Assembly: GCA_046330455.1 (NCBI GenBank)
Contig: JAXLSU010000001.1
Location: 310,001-374,000, forward strand
Length of the DNA: 64,000 nt
Source of the DNA: CAVQXR01 sp046330455
GTDB lineage: Bacteria > Actinomycetota > Thermoleophilia > Gaiellales > Gaiellaceae
Direction: 5' to 3'
How positions within the stretch are numbered: position 1 is the first letter of the stretch; each line of letters opens with the position of its first letter. The notes beneath the pieces were generated by a model that had not been told where the DNA came from, made no database searches, and saw only the letters and a list, made by a program, of their open reading frames with translations. Position numbers and translations under genes: made by a program. Below are positions 25,733 to 33,694 of this stretch, piece after piece.

Positions 25733-27118
25733 TCATCGGGTCAGATCGTGCGCCATCTCCTCGAAGGCCGCGACGTAGCGATCGCAGTCCTCGAACGTGT
25801 GCTGGACGGAGAGCGTCCACTCCTCCTCCCGTCCCGGGGTCATGAAGATGCCGCGGTTCAGGTTGTAGAGCCACGCGAGATCGGACAGCGCGGGATCCTG
25901 GTTGGCCTTGAACGACTCGTAATCCACGATCTTCTTCGGCGAGAACGTGACACAACCCTTCGACCCGACCCCCACGGCGTATCCCGGCAGTCCGTACTTC
26001 TCGATCACACTCTCGCAGCCGGCGAGGATGTGGTCGTTCAGGGCGTCGAGGTGGGCGTACGCCTCCGGGGTCAGGACCTCGAGGAGGCTCGCACGTGCCG
26101 CGGCCATGCAGAGCGGGTTTCCGTTGTAGGTGCCGACCTGGTAGACGTCCCCGTTCTCGACGACCTCCATGACCTCGTCGCTCGCGCCGATCGCGCCGGA
26201 GGGGAGGCCGCCGCCGAGGGCCTTCGCGAGAGTGACCATGTCGGGCACGACGCCGAAGCGCTCGGTGGCGCCGCCGGCAGCGATGCAGAGGCCGGTCTTG
26301 ACCTCGTCGAAGATGAGCACGATGCCGTGCTTCCGCGTGAGCTCGCGGACGGCCTCGAGGTACCCGGGCTCCGGGAGCACGACCCCGAGGTTCATCATCG
26401 CGGCCTCCATGATCACGCAAGCCGGCTTCCGATCCTCGGCGATCAATCGCTCGAGCCGTCGCTCCATCGCGCCGGCGTCGTTGAACGGCACCGCGATCGT
26501 CAGCCCGACGACGCTCTGCGGGATCCCGCCGCCGTAGGGAAGCGAGGCGAGATCGTCGCGATCGCCGATCTGGTCGTAGGGAACGCCGATCGAGACCATC
26601 ACGTAGTCGTGATGGCCATGGTAGGAGCCGAAGATCTTCATGATCGTGTCGCGTCCCGTGTACGCGCGGGCGATCCGGATCGCATCCATCGTCGACTCGG
26701 AGCCCGAGTTCGTGTAGCGCCACTTGGGAAGGCCCCACCGGCGGGCGAGCTCCTCGCCGACGACGACGCCGTCCTCGGTCGGAGCCGCGAAGTGCGTGCC
26801 GAGCTCGATCCGCTCCTGGACGGCCTTCGAGATCGCTGGGTGGGCATGGCCCTGCACCATCGACCCGAAGCCGTTGTGGAAGTCGAGCATCGGGTTGCCG
26901 TCGACGTCCCAGACCCTCGCGCCCTTCCCGTGGGAGAGGTACAGCGGCCAGGGGTCGCGTACCTGGTAGGAGGAGGCGACCCCTGCAGAGAGCGTGCGCT
27001 TCGCGCGTGTGTACAGCTCGTGCGAGCCCGGCGTGCGGTCGTCGAGTCGGGATGCCTCCCGCGCGGTCAGCTCCGCGATCCGATCTCGGTCGATCTCGAC
27101 TGGCGTGCGTACTGCCAT
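25733..27118 (-). CDS. Class III PLP-dependent aminotransferase
   Basis: Protein of 461 aa resembling glutamate-1-semialdehyde aminomutase-like and omega-aminotransferases. WDVDGNPMLDFHNGFG is the N-terminal lobe motif. SGSESTMDAIRIARAYTG and FGSYHGHHDYV bind PLP phosphate and ring, IFDEVKTG carries the Asp under the pyridine, and Lys299 in TLAKALGGG is the Schiff-base lysine. The ATG at 27118 gives a natural N-terminus; the frame upstream is open but not coding. It probably uses 2-oxoglutarate as acceptor, since NAD-glutamate dehydrogenase follows 12 bp later to recycle the glutamate. The amino donor is unknown. Confidence 0.92.
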   Translation of the reverse strand: MAVRTPVEIDRDRIAELTAREASRLDDRTPGSHELYTRAKRTLSAGVASSYQVRDPWPLYLSHGKGARVWDVDGNPMLDFHNGFGSMVQGHAHPAISKAVQERIELGTHFAAPTEDGVVVGEELARRWGLPKWRYTNSGSESTMDAIRIARAYTGRDTIMKIFGSYHGHHDYVMVSIGVPYDQIGDRDDLASLPYGGGIPQSVVGLTIAVPFNDAGAMERRLERLIAEDRKPACVIMEAAMMNLGVVLPEPGYLEAVRELTRKHGIVLIFDEVKTGLCIAAGGATERFGVVPDMVTLAKALGGGLPSGAIGASDEVMEVVENGDVYQVGTYNGNPLCMAAARASLLEVLTPEAYAHLDALNDHILAGCESVIEKYGLPGYAVGVGSKGCVTFSPKKIVDYESFKANQDPALSDLAWLYNLNRGIFMTPGREEEWTLSVQHTFEDCDRYVAAFEEMAHDLTR

Positions 27119-27143
27119 GTGCTCTCGGCTCCCTTCTCCGGTC

Positions 27144-27169
27144 GTCGGGACCTCGAGGCGAGGTCCGAC
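27144..27169 (-). promoter_or_regulatory. Stem-loop in the aminotransferase leader
   Basis: GGACCTC / GAGGTCC with a 5-nt loop, extended by GTC/GAC across a single bulged base, lying 26 nt upstream of the aminotransferase ATG. It may influence expression of the transdeamination operon. No known riboswitch is recognised. Confidence 0.4.
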
Positions 27170-27280
27170 CGCCGTGACGATATCGCCGCCGGACGCGGGA
27201 GTCCGGCCGTCTTCTCGTGTCAGACACCACGATACGCAGCGACGACCGTGCCGTGTCGGGCCTCCCTCGGAACCGCTGTC

Positions 27281-27286
27281 TAGACT
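27281..27286 (+). promoter_or_regulatory. -10 box TAGACT for leaderless enoyl-CoA hydratase
   Basis: TAGACT ends 6 nt before the ATG at 27293 with no Shine-Dalgarno sequence, which fits a leaderless message. It also decides between ATG 27293 and the GTG at 27290 just before it. Confidence 0.5.
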
Positions 27287-27292
27287 CGCGTG

Positions 27293-28063
27293 ATGGCAGT
27301 GGTCGACGTCGAACGCGACGGGTCGGTTGCGGTCGTGACGCTGCGCCGCGGCGCGAAGCTGAACGCGCTCTCCGCGGAGCTCGAGCTCGCGCTGGGACGA
27401 GCGCTTGCAGCGCCGGACGTGGCGGGATGCCGCGCCCTCGTGCTGACGGGGGAGGGCCGCGCGTTCTCGGCCGGAGCCGACATCGGCGAGCTCGGCCGTC
27501 ACGATCCCGCGGCGACCCTCTCCTACTACCGCACAGCGGGAGCCGTCTACGAGCAGCTCGGTCGCCTCTCCCAGCCGACCGTTGCGGCGATTCACGGCTA
27601 CTGCCTGGGCGGAGGCCTCGAGCTCGTTCTCGCCTGCGACTTCCGGGTCGTCGCCGAGAGCACGGTGCTCGGCTTCCCCGAGGTGGCGCTCGGGATCCTG
27701 CCGAGCGCCGGCGGGGTGACGCGACTCGCCAGGGCCGTCGGCATCGCCCGCGCGAAGGAGCTCGCCCTGCTGGGCGAGCGCTTCTCCGCCGCGGAGGCGC
27801 GCGAGCACGGGCTCGTCACCGAGGTCGTGCCGGACGGCGAGGCTCTCCCACGCGCCCTCGAGCTCGCCGGGCGACTCGCAGCGCTGCCGCCGCTCGCCGT
27901 GGCGGTCACGAAGGAGGCAATCGAGCTCTCGCCCGACGCTTCGCGCGAGGCGTCCCTGCTGATCGAGCGGCTCGCCTACGGGCTCCTGGCCGGGACGGAC
28001 GATTCGTCGGAGGCCGCCCGCGCCTTCGCGGAGAAGCGCGAGCCCCGCTTCGAGGGGCGTTAG
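27293..28063 (+). CDS. Enoyl-CoA hydratase/isomerase family protein
   Basis: Crotonase-fold protein of 256 aa. The CoA-binding and oxyanion-hole segments are GRAFSAGADIGEL and IHGYCLGGGLELVLACD. A catalytic-type Glu lies in FPEVALGILPSAGG, where hydratases have one of their two glutamates. It would hydrate an enoyl-CoA. The stop TAG overlaps the stop TAA of the convergent amine dehydrogenase-like gene (28060-28063), leaving no space for a terminator. Monocistronic on the plus strand; the exact acyl substrate is unknown. Confidence 0.9.
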   Translation: MAVVDVERDGSVAVVTLRRGAKLNALSAELELALGRALAAPDVAGCRALVLTGEGRAFSAGADIGELGRHDPAATLSYYRTAGAVYEQLGRLSQPTVAAIHGYCLGGGLELVLACDFRVVAESTVLGFPEVALGILPSAGGVTRLARAVGIARAKELALLGERFSAAEAREHGLVTEVVPDGEALPRALELAGRLAALPPLAVAVTKEAIELSPDASREASLLIERLAYGLLAGTDDSSEAARAFAEKREPRFEGR

Positions 28064-30129
28064 GGGAGCGCGCGCTCGCGGCGAAACGGCAGCGGCTGTG
28101 CCGGGGTGGCCTCGTCGATCTCACGGGCGAGCCGGTGGCCGTCGAAGACCGCGTCGGCGATCAGCTGAGGCGCCACGCAGTCGCCGATCCGGTAGACCGC
28201 CTCGATCCCTTCGGCCTCGAGCGCAGAGACGTCGGCGCGCAGATCGAGGTACAGCCGCTCGTTCGAGAGCCGCTGGGTGACGAGGACGATTCCGTCGGCC
28301 GCGAGCTCCAGAGGTTGCTCGAACTCGTCGATCGCCTCGACCCGGCCCGGCTGGATCGAGGTCGGGAGCACGCCGGTCAGCATGCGGACCCCAGAGGCGT
28401 GCAGCTGCTGGCGCAGCAGCTCCTGCTCGAGGGTCTCGTGGCAGAACGGGGCGATCTCACCGAGGCACGTCACGAGCTCGACCTCGTATCCCTCGGCAGC
28501 GAGCAGGGCGGCGAGGCCGGGCGCCATGAAGTAGCCGTCACCGTCGAGAACGACGACCCGGCGGCCCGGCGGTCGCTTCCCGTCGAGCATCACCTGCTCC
28601 GGCGTCAGGACGTGCGGGCCGGCGGCGTCGGCGCCGTCGATCGGCCCGTGCGTGAGCCGGTTCAGGCCGTCCCCGGCCCACCTGGCACCGCTCGCGACGA
28701 CGACGATCTCTGCGCCGTACCCGCGTACGTCGTCGGCGGAGAGGTGGAGCCCGGTGAGCACCTCGACATTGCGCAGCTTTCCGAGCTGGATACGCCGCCA
28801 GTTCAGCACCCGCGCCCACTCCCCCCGGCCGGGGAGCTGCGGCACCCAGCGCATGATCCCGCCGGTCTCGTCCGCCGCGTCCACGAGGTGCACCCGGCGG
28901 AAGCCGCGCTTTCCGAGGACGATCGCGCACTCCATGCCGGCCGGGCCCGCACCGACGACGAGCACGTCACGATCTGCGTTCCGGGCCCGGTCGAACCGCT
29001 CCGGGTGCCAGCCCCGGCGGTACTCCTCGCCCGCCGTCGCGTTCTGGGTGCACCCGACGTTGCCGCCCGGGTCGGACTTCGGGATGCAGACGTTGCAGCC
29101 GATGCACTCGCGGATCTCGTCGTACGCTCCCTCCGCGATCTTGCGAGGGAGGAATGGGTCGGCGATCGACGGGCGCGCGGCGCCGATCACGTCCCAGACG
29201 CCCGAGCGAACGATCTCTGCCATCCGGTCGGGGCTCGTCAGCCGAGACACGCCGACGATCGGCCTGGCGGTCGCGTCGCGACACCGCGACGTCCACTCGA
29301 GCTGCCAGCCCTCGGGAAACAGGCTCGACGCGCCGGAGTCCTTCGACCACTCCGAGGCCGACCCGACGTTCACGTCCCACAGGTCGACGAGGTGGTCTGC
29401 GAGCTCGATGAATGCGAGCCCCTCGTCGAGTGAGACACCGTAGGGCGAGAGCGCCTCGACCGCGATGCGGGAGGCGACGGCGCACTCGTCGCCGACAGCT
29501 TCCCGGACGAGCTCTAGCGTCTCGAGCCAGAACCGGCCGCGGTTCTCGAGCGAGCCGCCGTACTCGTCGTCGCGGTGGTTGTAGAACGGCGAGAGGAACT
29601 GCATCGGCAGGTAGCTGTGCGCGCCGTACACGTAGACGATGTCGAATCCGGCGGTGCGCGCTCTCCGCGCGGCCGCGACCCAGTCGGCCTGGACGCGCCG
29701 GATGTCGTCCTTCTCCATCGCCTTGGGGGTGACGAGCAGGTAGTCGGACATGAGCTGGGAAGGTGCCAGTGCCGGCAGCCGCCACTGCCGCCGTGGGGAA
29801 TGGACGCCGGAGTGGTGCAGCTCGCAGCCTGCTAGCGCCCCGTGCTCGTGGGCGAGCTCGCAGGTGACGGCAAGCGCGCGGACGTCGTCGTCGTCCCAGA
29901 GCCGGGCGGAGATGAACGGCGTCTCGTCGGAGTCGGGGCTGACGGCGCAGTACTCGATGTTGATGGCGCCCCACCCACCCTCGGCCTTCACCGCCCGGAA
30001 GTGCGCCTGGTGGAGCGGCTTCTCCGAGCCGAACCCGCAGCAGTGCGGTACCTGGTAGAAGCGGTTCGGGAGGGTCTTCGGCCCGATCCGGATCGGCTCG
30101 AAGAGGATGTCGTGCCGGGGGTCGCGCAC
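28060..30129 (-). CDS. Trimethylamine/dimethylamine dehydrogenase family flavoprotein
   Basis: Iron-sulfur flavoprotein of 689 aa that would oxidatively demethylate or deaminate a secondary or tertiary amine. Order: FMN TIM barrel (1-340), 4Fe-4S cysteines in CIGCNVCIPKSDPGG plus a fourth Cys 11 residues after the third, then ADP/NAD-type Rossmann domains (VLVVGAGPAGMECA). The start GTG 30129 puts Cys30 (VPHCCG) where trimethylamine dehydrogenase binds FMN covalently, and Tyr60 matches too. The two bowl tryptophans are present in LVDLWDV and RRGWHPE. It ends about 40 residues earlier than the classic enzyme. It starts 2 bp after an enoyl-CoA hydratase gene, an unusual partner. 2,4-dienoyl-CoA reductase is less likely. 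Confidence 0.88.
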   Translation of the reverse strand: MRDPRHDILFEPIRIGPKTLPNRFYQVPHCCGFGSEKPLHQAHFRAVKAEGGWGAINIEYCAVSPDSDETPFISARLWDDDDVRALAVTCELAHEHGALAGCELHHSGVHSPRRQWRLPALAPSQLMSDYLLVTPKAMEKDDIRRVQADWVAAARRARTAGFDIVYVYGAHSYLPMQFLSPFYNHRDDEYGGSLENRGRFWLETLELVREAVGDECAVASRIAVEALSPYGVSLDEGLAFIELADHLVDLWDVNVGSASEWSKDSGASSLFPEGWQLEWTSRCRDATARPIVGVSRLTSPDRMAEIVRSGVWDVIGAARPSIADPFLPRKIAEGAYDEIRECIGCNVCIPKSDPGGNVGCTQNATAGEEYRRGWHPERFDRARNADRDVLVVGAGPAGMECAIVLGKRGFRRVHLVDAADETGGIMRWVPQLPGRGEWARVLNWRRIQLGKLRNVEVLTGLHLSADDVRGYGAEIVVVASGARWAGDGLNRLTHGPIDGADAAGPHVLTPEQVMLDGKRPPGRRVVVLDGDGYFMAPGLAALLAAEGYEVELVTCLGEIAPFCHETLEQELLRQQLHASGVRMLTGVLPTSIQPGRVEAIDEFEQPLELAADGIVLVTQRLSNERLYLDLRADVSALEAEGIEAVYRIGDCVAPQLIADAVFDGHRLAREIDEATPAQPLPFRRERALP

Positions 30130-30131
30130 GG

Positions 30132-30947
30132 TCAGAGGCTCTCGCCGTACCTCGAGTCCCGCCAGGCGAGCGCGGCCTTGAGGCCCCGCTCCTTCGCGAT
30201 CGCGTTGAACTCCTGCTGCTCGGGAGTGTCCGCCGTGTTCAGGACGGCCGAGAGCTCGAGGTTCATCCCGACCGCCTGGCGCAGGCCCATCGCCTCGTAG
30301 GCGCGGGTGAGGGCGATCTTCGTGAGCCGGAGCACCGGGAGCGGTGTCGGCGCGATCTTCCGCACGAGGGCCTCGACCTCGGCTTCGAGGGCATCGAGCG
30401 GGACGACGTGGTTGACGAGCCCGAGCCGGTGCGCCTCCCGGGCGTCCACCGCATCCCCCGTGTAGAGGAGCTCGTTCGTCTTCTTCTGCCCGAGGACGAA
30501 CGGCATCAGCAGCGTCACCGGACCGGAGCCGAACCGGATCTCGGGCTCGCCGAGCTTCGCGTCCTCGGTCGCGACGATGAGGTCGCAGGCCATCGCCAGC
30601 TCGCACGCGCCCCCGAGGCACCAGCCTTTCACGGCCGCGATCGTCGGCTTCGGCAGACTCCACAGGCGCATCGTGACGTCGACGTCGCGGGCGAGCTCCT
30701 CGCGCCACGGGTAGCTGCCGTGGATTCCCTTCTCGGCCTCGGACGAGATGTCGAACCCGGCCGAGAAGGCTTTCCCGGCCCCCGTGAGCACGACGACCTT
30801 GACCTCGTCGTCCCGCTCGGCCTCGTCCATGGCTCGATGGAGCCGGGCGACGATCTCCCGGTTCAGCGCGTTCAGCTTGTCCGGGCGGTTCAGCGTGACC
30901 CAGGCAGCAGGCCCGCGCCGCTCGTAGAGCACGACCTCTTCGCTCAT
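30132..30947 (-). CDS. Enoyl-CoA hydratase/isomerase family protein
   Basis: Crotonase-fold protein of 271 aa: VTLNRPDKLNALN at the N-terminus, the oxyanion hole in GKAFSAGFDISSE and VKGWCLGGACELAMACD, then EPEIRFGSGPVTLLMPF. The usual second catalytic Glu position reads GSGP, so it may be an isomerase, hydrolase or lyase rather than a hydratase. The ATG is preceded by GGAGG with good spacing. The downstream amine dehydrogenase-like gene follows after 2 bp, so the two are co-transcribed. It is one of two crotonases in this 4-kb stretch, and the sequences are clearly diverged. Confidence 0.9.
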   Translation of the reverse strand: MSEEVVLYERRGPAAWVTLNRPDKLNALNREIVARLHRAMDEAERDDEVKVVVLTGAGKAFSAGFDISSEAEKGIHGSYPWREELARDVDVTMRLWSLPKPTIAAVKGWCLGGACELAMACDLIVATEDAKLGEPEIRFGSGPVTLLMPFVLGQKKTNELLYTGDAVDAREAHRLGLVNHVVPLDALEAEVEALVRKIAPTPLPVLRLTKIALTRAYEAMGLRQAVGMNLELSAVLNTADTPEQQEFNAIAKERGLKAALAWRDSRYGESL

Positions 30948-31041
30948 TCAAATCCCTCCAGTTCCGTTACGAACCTGGCACGATCTGCGCGCATCGCGCG
31001 CGTTCCGGTTCCGTATGCTCGGCAGCGGGTGGTGGGTTGCC

Positions 31042-31098
31042 CCCCACCCAGGGTGGGGACGTGGGACGCGGTACGTGGGACGCGGTACGTGGGACGCG
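31042..31098. repeat. Palindrome plus 14-bp tandem repeat in gap
   Basis: The gap 30948-31222 holds the palindrome CCCCACCCAGGGTGGGG (31042-31058). Two and a half tandem units of GTGGGACGCGGTAC (31061-31098) follow, with further decayed units to about 31178. No gene is seen. The palindrome could end the ADP-forming synthetase message coming from the right. Confidence 0.75.
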
Positions 31099-31222
31099 GG
31101 GCGCGGGTGTGGGGCCGGATGGACGTGGAGCCCCGGGGTCGTGGGGACCCAGGATGTGGGACGCGGGTTGTGGGACGGCGGGAGCGATGCTCCCGCCCTG
31201 GCTTGTCGTCGGGGGACGCGCA

Positions 31223-33253
31223 TCAGCCGACGACCACCAGCGCGTCCACGGCCGTTGCGCCCTCCGGCCCGAGGATCAGGGGGTTGACGTCGATCTCTGC
31301 GATCTCGGGATGGTGGAGCGCGAGCTCCCCGAGCGCGACGAGCGTGCGGGCGAGGTCGTCGAGCGCCGCCTCGCTCGCAACGGCCGCGAGCCCGGGCGCC
31401 TCGGCGACGAGGCGCTGCGCGGCGGCCCGGTCGAGGGGGGCGAGGGCGACGGCGGCGAGCGAGAGAGCCTCGACGGCGACGCCGCCCAGCCCAACGGCGA
31501 GCACCGGCCCGTAGTCGGGGTCACGCGACAGGCCGCAGATCGCTTCGGGGCCCGCGTGCACCTGCCGGGCGACGAGGACGCGCCCGCCGAGACGCGACGC
31601 GGCCGCGTGCGCCGCTGCGGCACTCTCGACTCCGAGCGCCACGCCGCCGCCGGCGCTCTTGTGCGCCGGGCCGTCGACCTTCACGACCACCGGAAACCCG
31701 AGCTTCTCGGCGACCGTCGCGGCCTGCTCGGGGCTCGCGGCCCTCGCACGAGCGGCGAGCGGGACGCCGTAGCGCTCGAGGATCAGCGCCGACTCGAACT
31801 CGGGAAGCGCACCCGGCCGTAGGAGACCGTCGAGCTCGATCGGCGTGCTGAGGGATTCGGGCGGGAGCGTCGGGTGCCAGGACGCGACCGCGGCGATCGC
31901 CCGGAGCGAGTGCGCCGTGCCCCGCAGCAGCGCGAGGTCGCGGTCGCGAGCGAGACGGGCGAGACGGGGTGGGGGATCGCTCGTGTGCACCGAGGTGACC
32001 GCGCCGAACAACGCGTCCGTCCGATCGACGGCATCCGCGAGCGACCTCACGACCATCGTGCACCAGCCGTCCTCGTCGACGCCCCGGAACTGGGACAGGT
32101 CGACCTGTCCGAGGAGCACGTCATAGGCGCCGGACTCCGCGAGCACGTCGAAGCAGCGCGGGTACACGACGTTCTCGTCGCCGATCGCCCACGCATCGAG
32201 CGGGTTCTCGGGCGAGACGAGATTCTCGAACTCGGCCTGCAACCGGGAGGCAGTGTCGTCGGGAAGCGGCTCGAACGGAAGCCCGACCGCATCGCCGTGA
32301 TCGGCGAGCAGGGCACACTCGCCGCCGGACTCCGACACGGCGGCGATCCGTGGCCCGCGCGGCCACCGCTTCCGCCCGAGGACCTCGAGCATCTCGAACA
32401 GGTCGTGCACGTCGGCCACCTCGATCGCCCCGAAGCGCCGTAACAGCGCCGAGAAGGCTCTCGCGGAGCCGACGAGCGCGCCGGTATGGGCGAGGGTCGC
32501 GCGCGCGGCCGCGTCGGAGCGCCCCACCTTCAGGCAGACGACGGGCTTGCCGGCCTCGGCGGCGACCTCGAGCGCTGCCGCGAAGGCCGCGGGCCGGCGA
32601 ACCGTCTCGAGGAAGAGCCCGATCGCGCGCGTTCCCTCGTCGCGGGCGAGGAACGCGAGCAGGTCGGCGGCATCGCGATTCAGCTCGCCACCCGACGAGA
32701 TCACGGTTCGGAAGCCGATTCTGGGGCCGGTCGCGATGCACGCCTCGGCGATCGATCCCGACTGGGCGACGACCGCGACATGACCGCCCACGAACGTGTC
32801 GGGCACGGTCCCGATCCACGTGGAGGGCCCGTCCGGAGACGCCGCGCCCATGCAGTTCGGGCCGATCACGGCGGCACCGGCAGCATCGGCCAGCTCGCGG
32901 ACGCGCTGCGTCACGGGAGGCCCCTCGGCACCGGCCTCGGCCCCGATTCCCGGCACGATCAAGGCCCGGATCCCGGCGTCGAGCGCGTCCTCGACCGCCT
33001 GCTCGATCCGCGTGTGGGAGACGAGCAGGAAGGCGAGCTCGACCGCGCCGGGCAGGTCGCCGAGGCTCGGATGACACGGCAGGCCGAGCACCTCGGAGCG
33101 ATTCGGATTGACCAGATACACCGTTGCCCCGCCGCGACACGCTCCCTCGATCGGCCGCGGGTTTCTCTCCGAGGCACCGACGATGACGAGCGAGCGTGGG
33201 AACACGAGCGGCTCGATGCCGTTGCGAAGGGCTACTCCGGGCTCGACCGTCAT
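31223..33253 (-). CDS. ADP-forming acyl-CoA synthetase (fused alpha-beta)
   Basis: Protein of 676 aa of the acetate-CoA ligase (ADP-forming) superfamily, making ATP from an acyl-CoA or the reverse. The CoA-binding domain starts PRSLVIVGASERNPRP. The succinyl-CoA-synthetase-like domain contains the phosphohistidine motif AHTGALVGS, and a C-terminal ATP-grasp domain runs from ILERYGVPLAARA to EIAEIDVNPLILGPEG. All parts of a working enzyme are present. The start ATG has a TAGGCT -10 box 9 nt upstream and is divergent from the thioesterase gene (51 bp). A second fused synthetase is at 43389-45464. The acyl group is not predictable. Confidence 0.9.
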   Translation of the reverse strand: MTVEPGVALRNGIEPLVFPRSLVIVGASERNPRPIEGACRGGATVYLVNPNRSEVLGLPCHPSLGDLPGAVELAFLLVSHTRIEQAVEDALDAGIRALIVPGIGAEAGAEGPPVTQRVRELADAAGAAVIGPNCMGAASPDGPSTWIGTVPDTFVGGHVAVVAQSGSIAEACIATGPRIGFRTVISSGGELNRDAADLLAFLARDEGTRAIGLFLETVRRPAAFAAALEVAAEAGKPVVCLKVGRSDAAARATLAHTGALVGSARAFSALLRRFGAIEVADVHDLFEMLEVLGRKRWPRGPRIAAVSESGGECALLADHGDAVGLPFEPLPDDTASRLQAEFENLVSPENPLDAWAIGDENVVYPRCFDVLAESGAYDVLLGQVDLSQFRGVDEDGWCTMVVRSLADAVDRTDALFGAVTSVHTSDPPPRLARLARDRDLALLRGTAHSLRAIAAVASWHPTLPPESLSTPIELDGLLRPGALPEFESALILERYGVPLAARARAASPEQAATVAEKLGFPVVVKVDGPAHKSAGGGVALGVESAAAAHAAASRLGGRVLVARQVHAGPEAICGLSRDPDYGPVLAVGLGGVAVEALSLAAVALAPLDRAAAQRLVAEAPGLAAVASEAALDDLARTLVALGELALHHPEIAEIDVNPLILGPEGATAVDALVVVG

Positions 33254-33304
33254 GCCGGAGAGAGCCTACCGTCGCCGGCCGTGGCCCAGGTAGCATCCGC
33301 CGCT
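33254..33304. promoter_or_regulatory. Divergent leaderless promoter pair
   Basis: The whole 51-bp gap holds two -10 boxes. TAGGCT on the minus strand (33268-33263) lies 9 nt before the synthetase ATG, and TAGCAT on the plus strand (33291-33296) lies 8 nt before the thioesterase GTG. Neither start has a Shine-Dalgarno sequence. Confidence 0.5.
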
Positions 33305-33694
33305 GTGCACGAGAAGCGGATCGAGATCAGGTGGCGCGACATGGACGCCTTCCTCCACGTGAACAACGCGGCCTATCTCACCTACCTCGAGGAGGTTCGC
33401 GACGAGTGGCTCGATCGTGTCCTCGGTGAGACCACCGCGAAATGGGACTTCGTCCTCGCCAGGGTTGCGATCGACTTCCGCCGCGAGCTACGCCAGGATG
33501 ACGACACCGTGGTCGCGAGCTGCAGGCTCGAGCGGATCGGGACCTCGAGCATCCACACCGTGGAGGAGATCCGCAAGCTCGACGGGTCGCTCGCGGCCGA
33601 GGCACAGGCGGTGCTCGTCGTCCGGGAGCGCGGGGAGCAACGCTCGCGGCCCCTCACCGACGTGGAGCGTGCCGCCTTCGAGCGTGAGACCTAG
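33305..33694 (+). CDS. Acyl-CoA thioesterase, 4HBT (YbgC-like) family
   Basis: Single hot-dog-fold protein of 129 aa. The 4-hydroxybenzoyl-CoA-thioesterase signature is clear: RWRDMDAFLHVNNAAYLTYLEEVR, with the catalytic Asp in the DMDAFLHVNN loop. It hydrolyses an acyl-CoA, possibly counterbalancing the divergent acyl-CoA synthetase. The start GTG 33305 is supported by a -10 box 8 nt before it; GTG 33281 in the same frame would add 8 residues. Its TAG stop codon is the exact insertion point of the IS630 element that follows, but the protein is not changed. Confidence 0.9.
   Translation: MHEKRIEIRWRDMDAFLHVNNAAYLTYLEEVRDEWLDRVLGETTAKWDFVLARVAIDFRRELRQDDDTVVASCRLERIGTSSIHTVEEIRKLDGSLAAEAQAVLVVRERGEQRSRPLTDVERAAFERET

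Noticed and set aside
23432..27283. Open plus-strand frame of nearly 1300 codons opposite the glutamate dehydrogenase and aminotransferase
   Set aside because: It mirrors the codon structure of real genes on the other strand, is Arg/Glu/Asp/Val-rich with no domain, and crosses a gene boundary. Such shadows are common at this GC content.
31061..31098. Tandem 14-bp units considered as a CRISPR-like array
   Set aside because: The units are directly adjacent with no spacers and are far too short; they are a simple tandem repeat.
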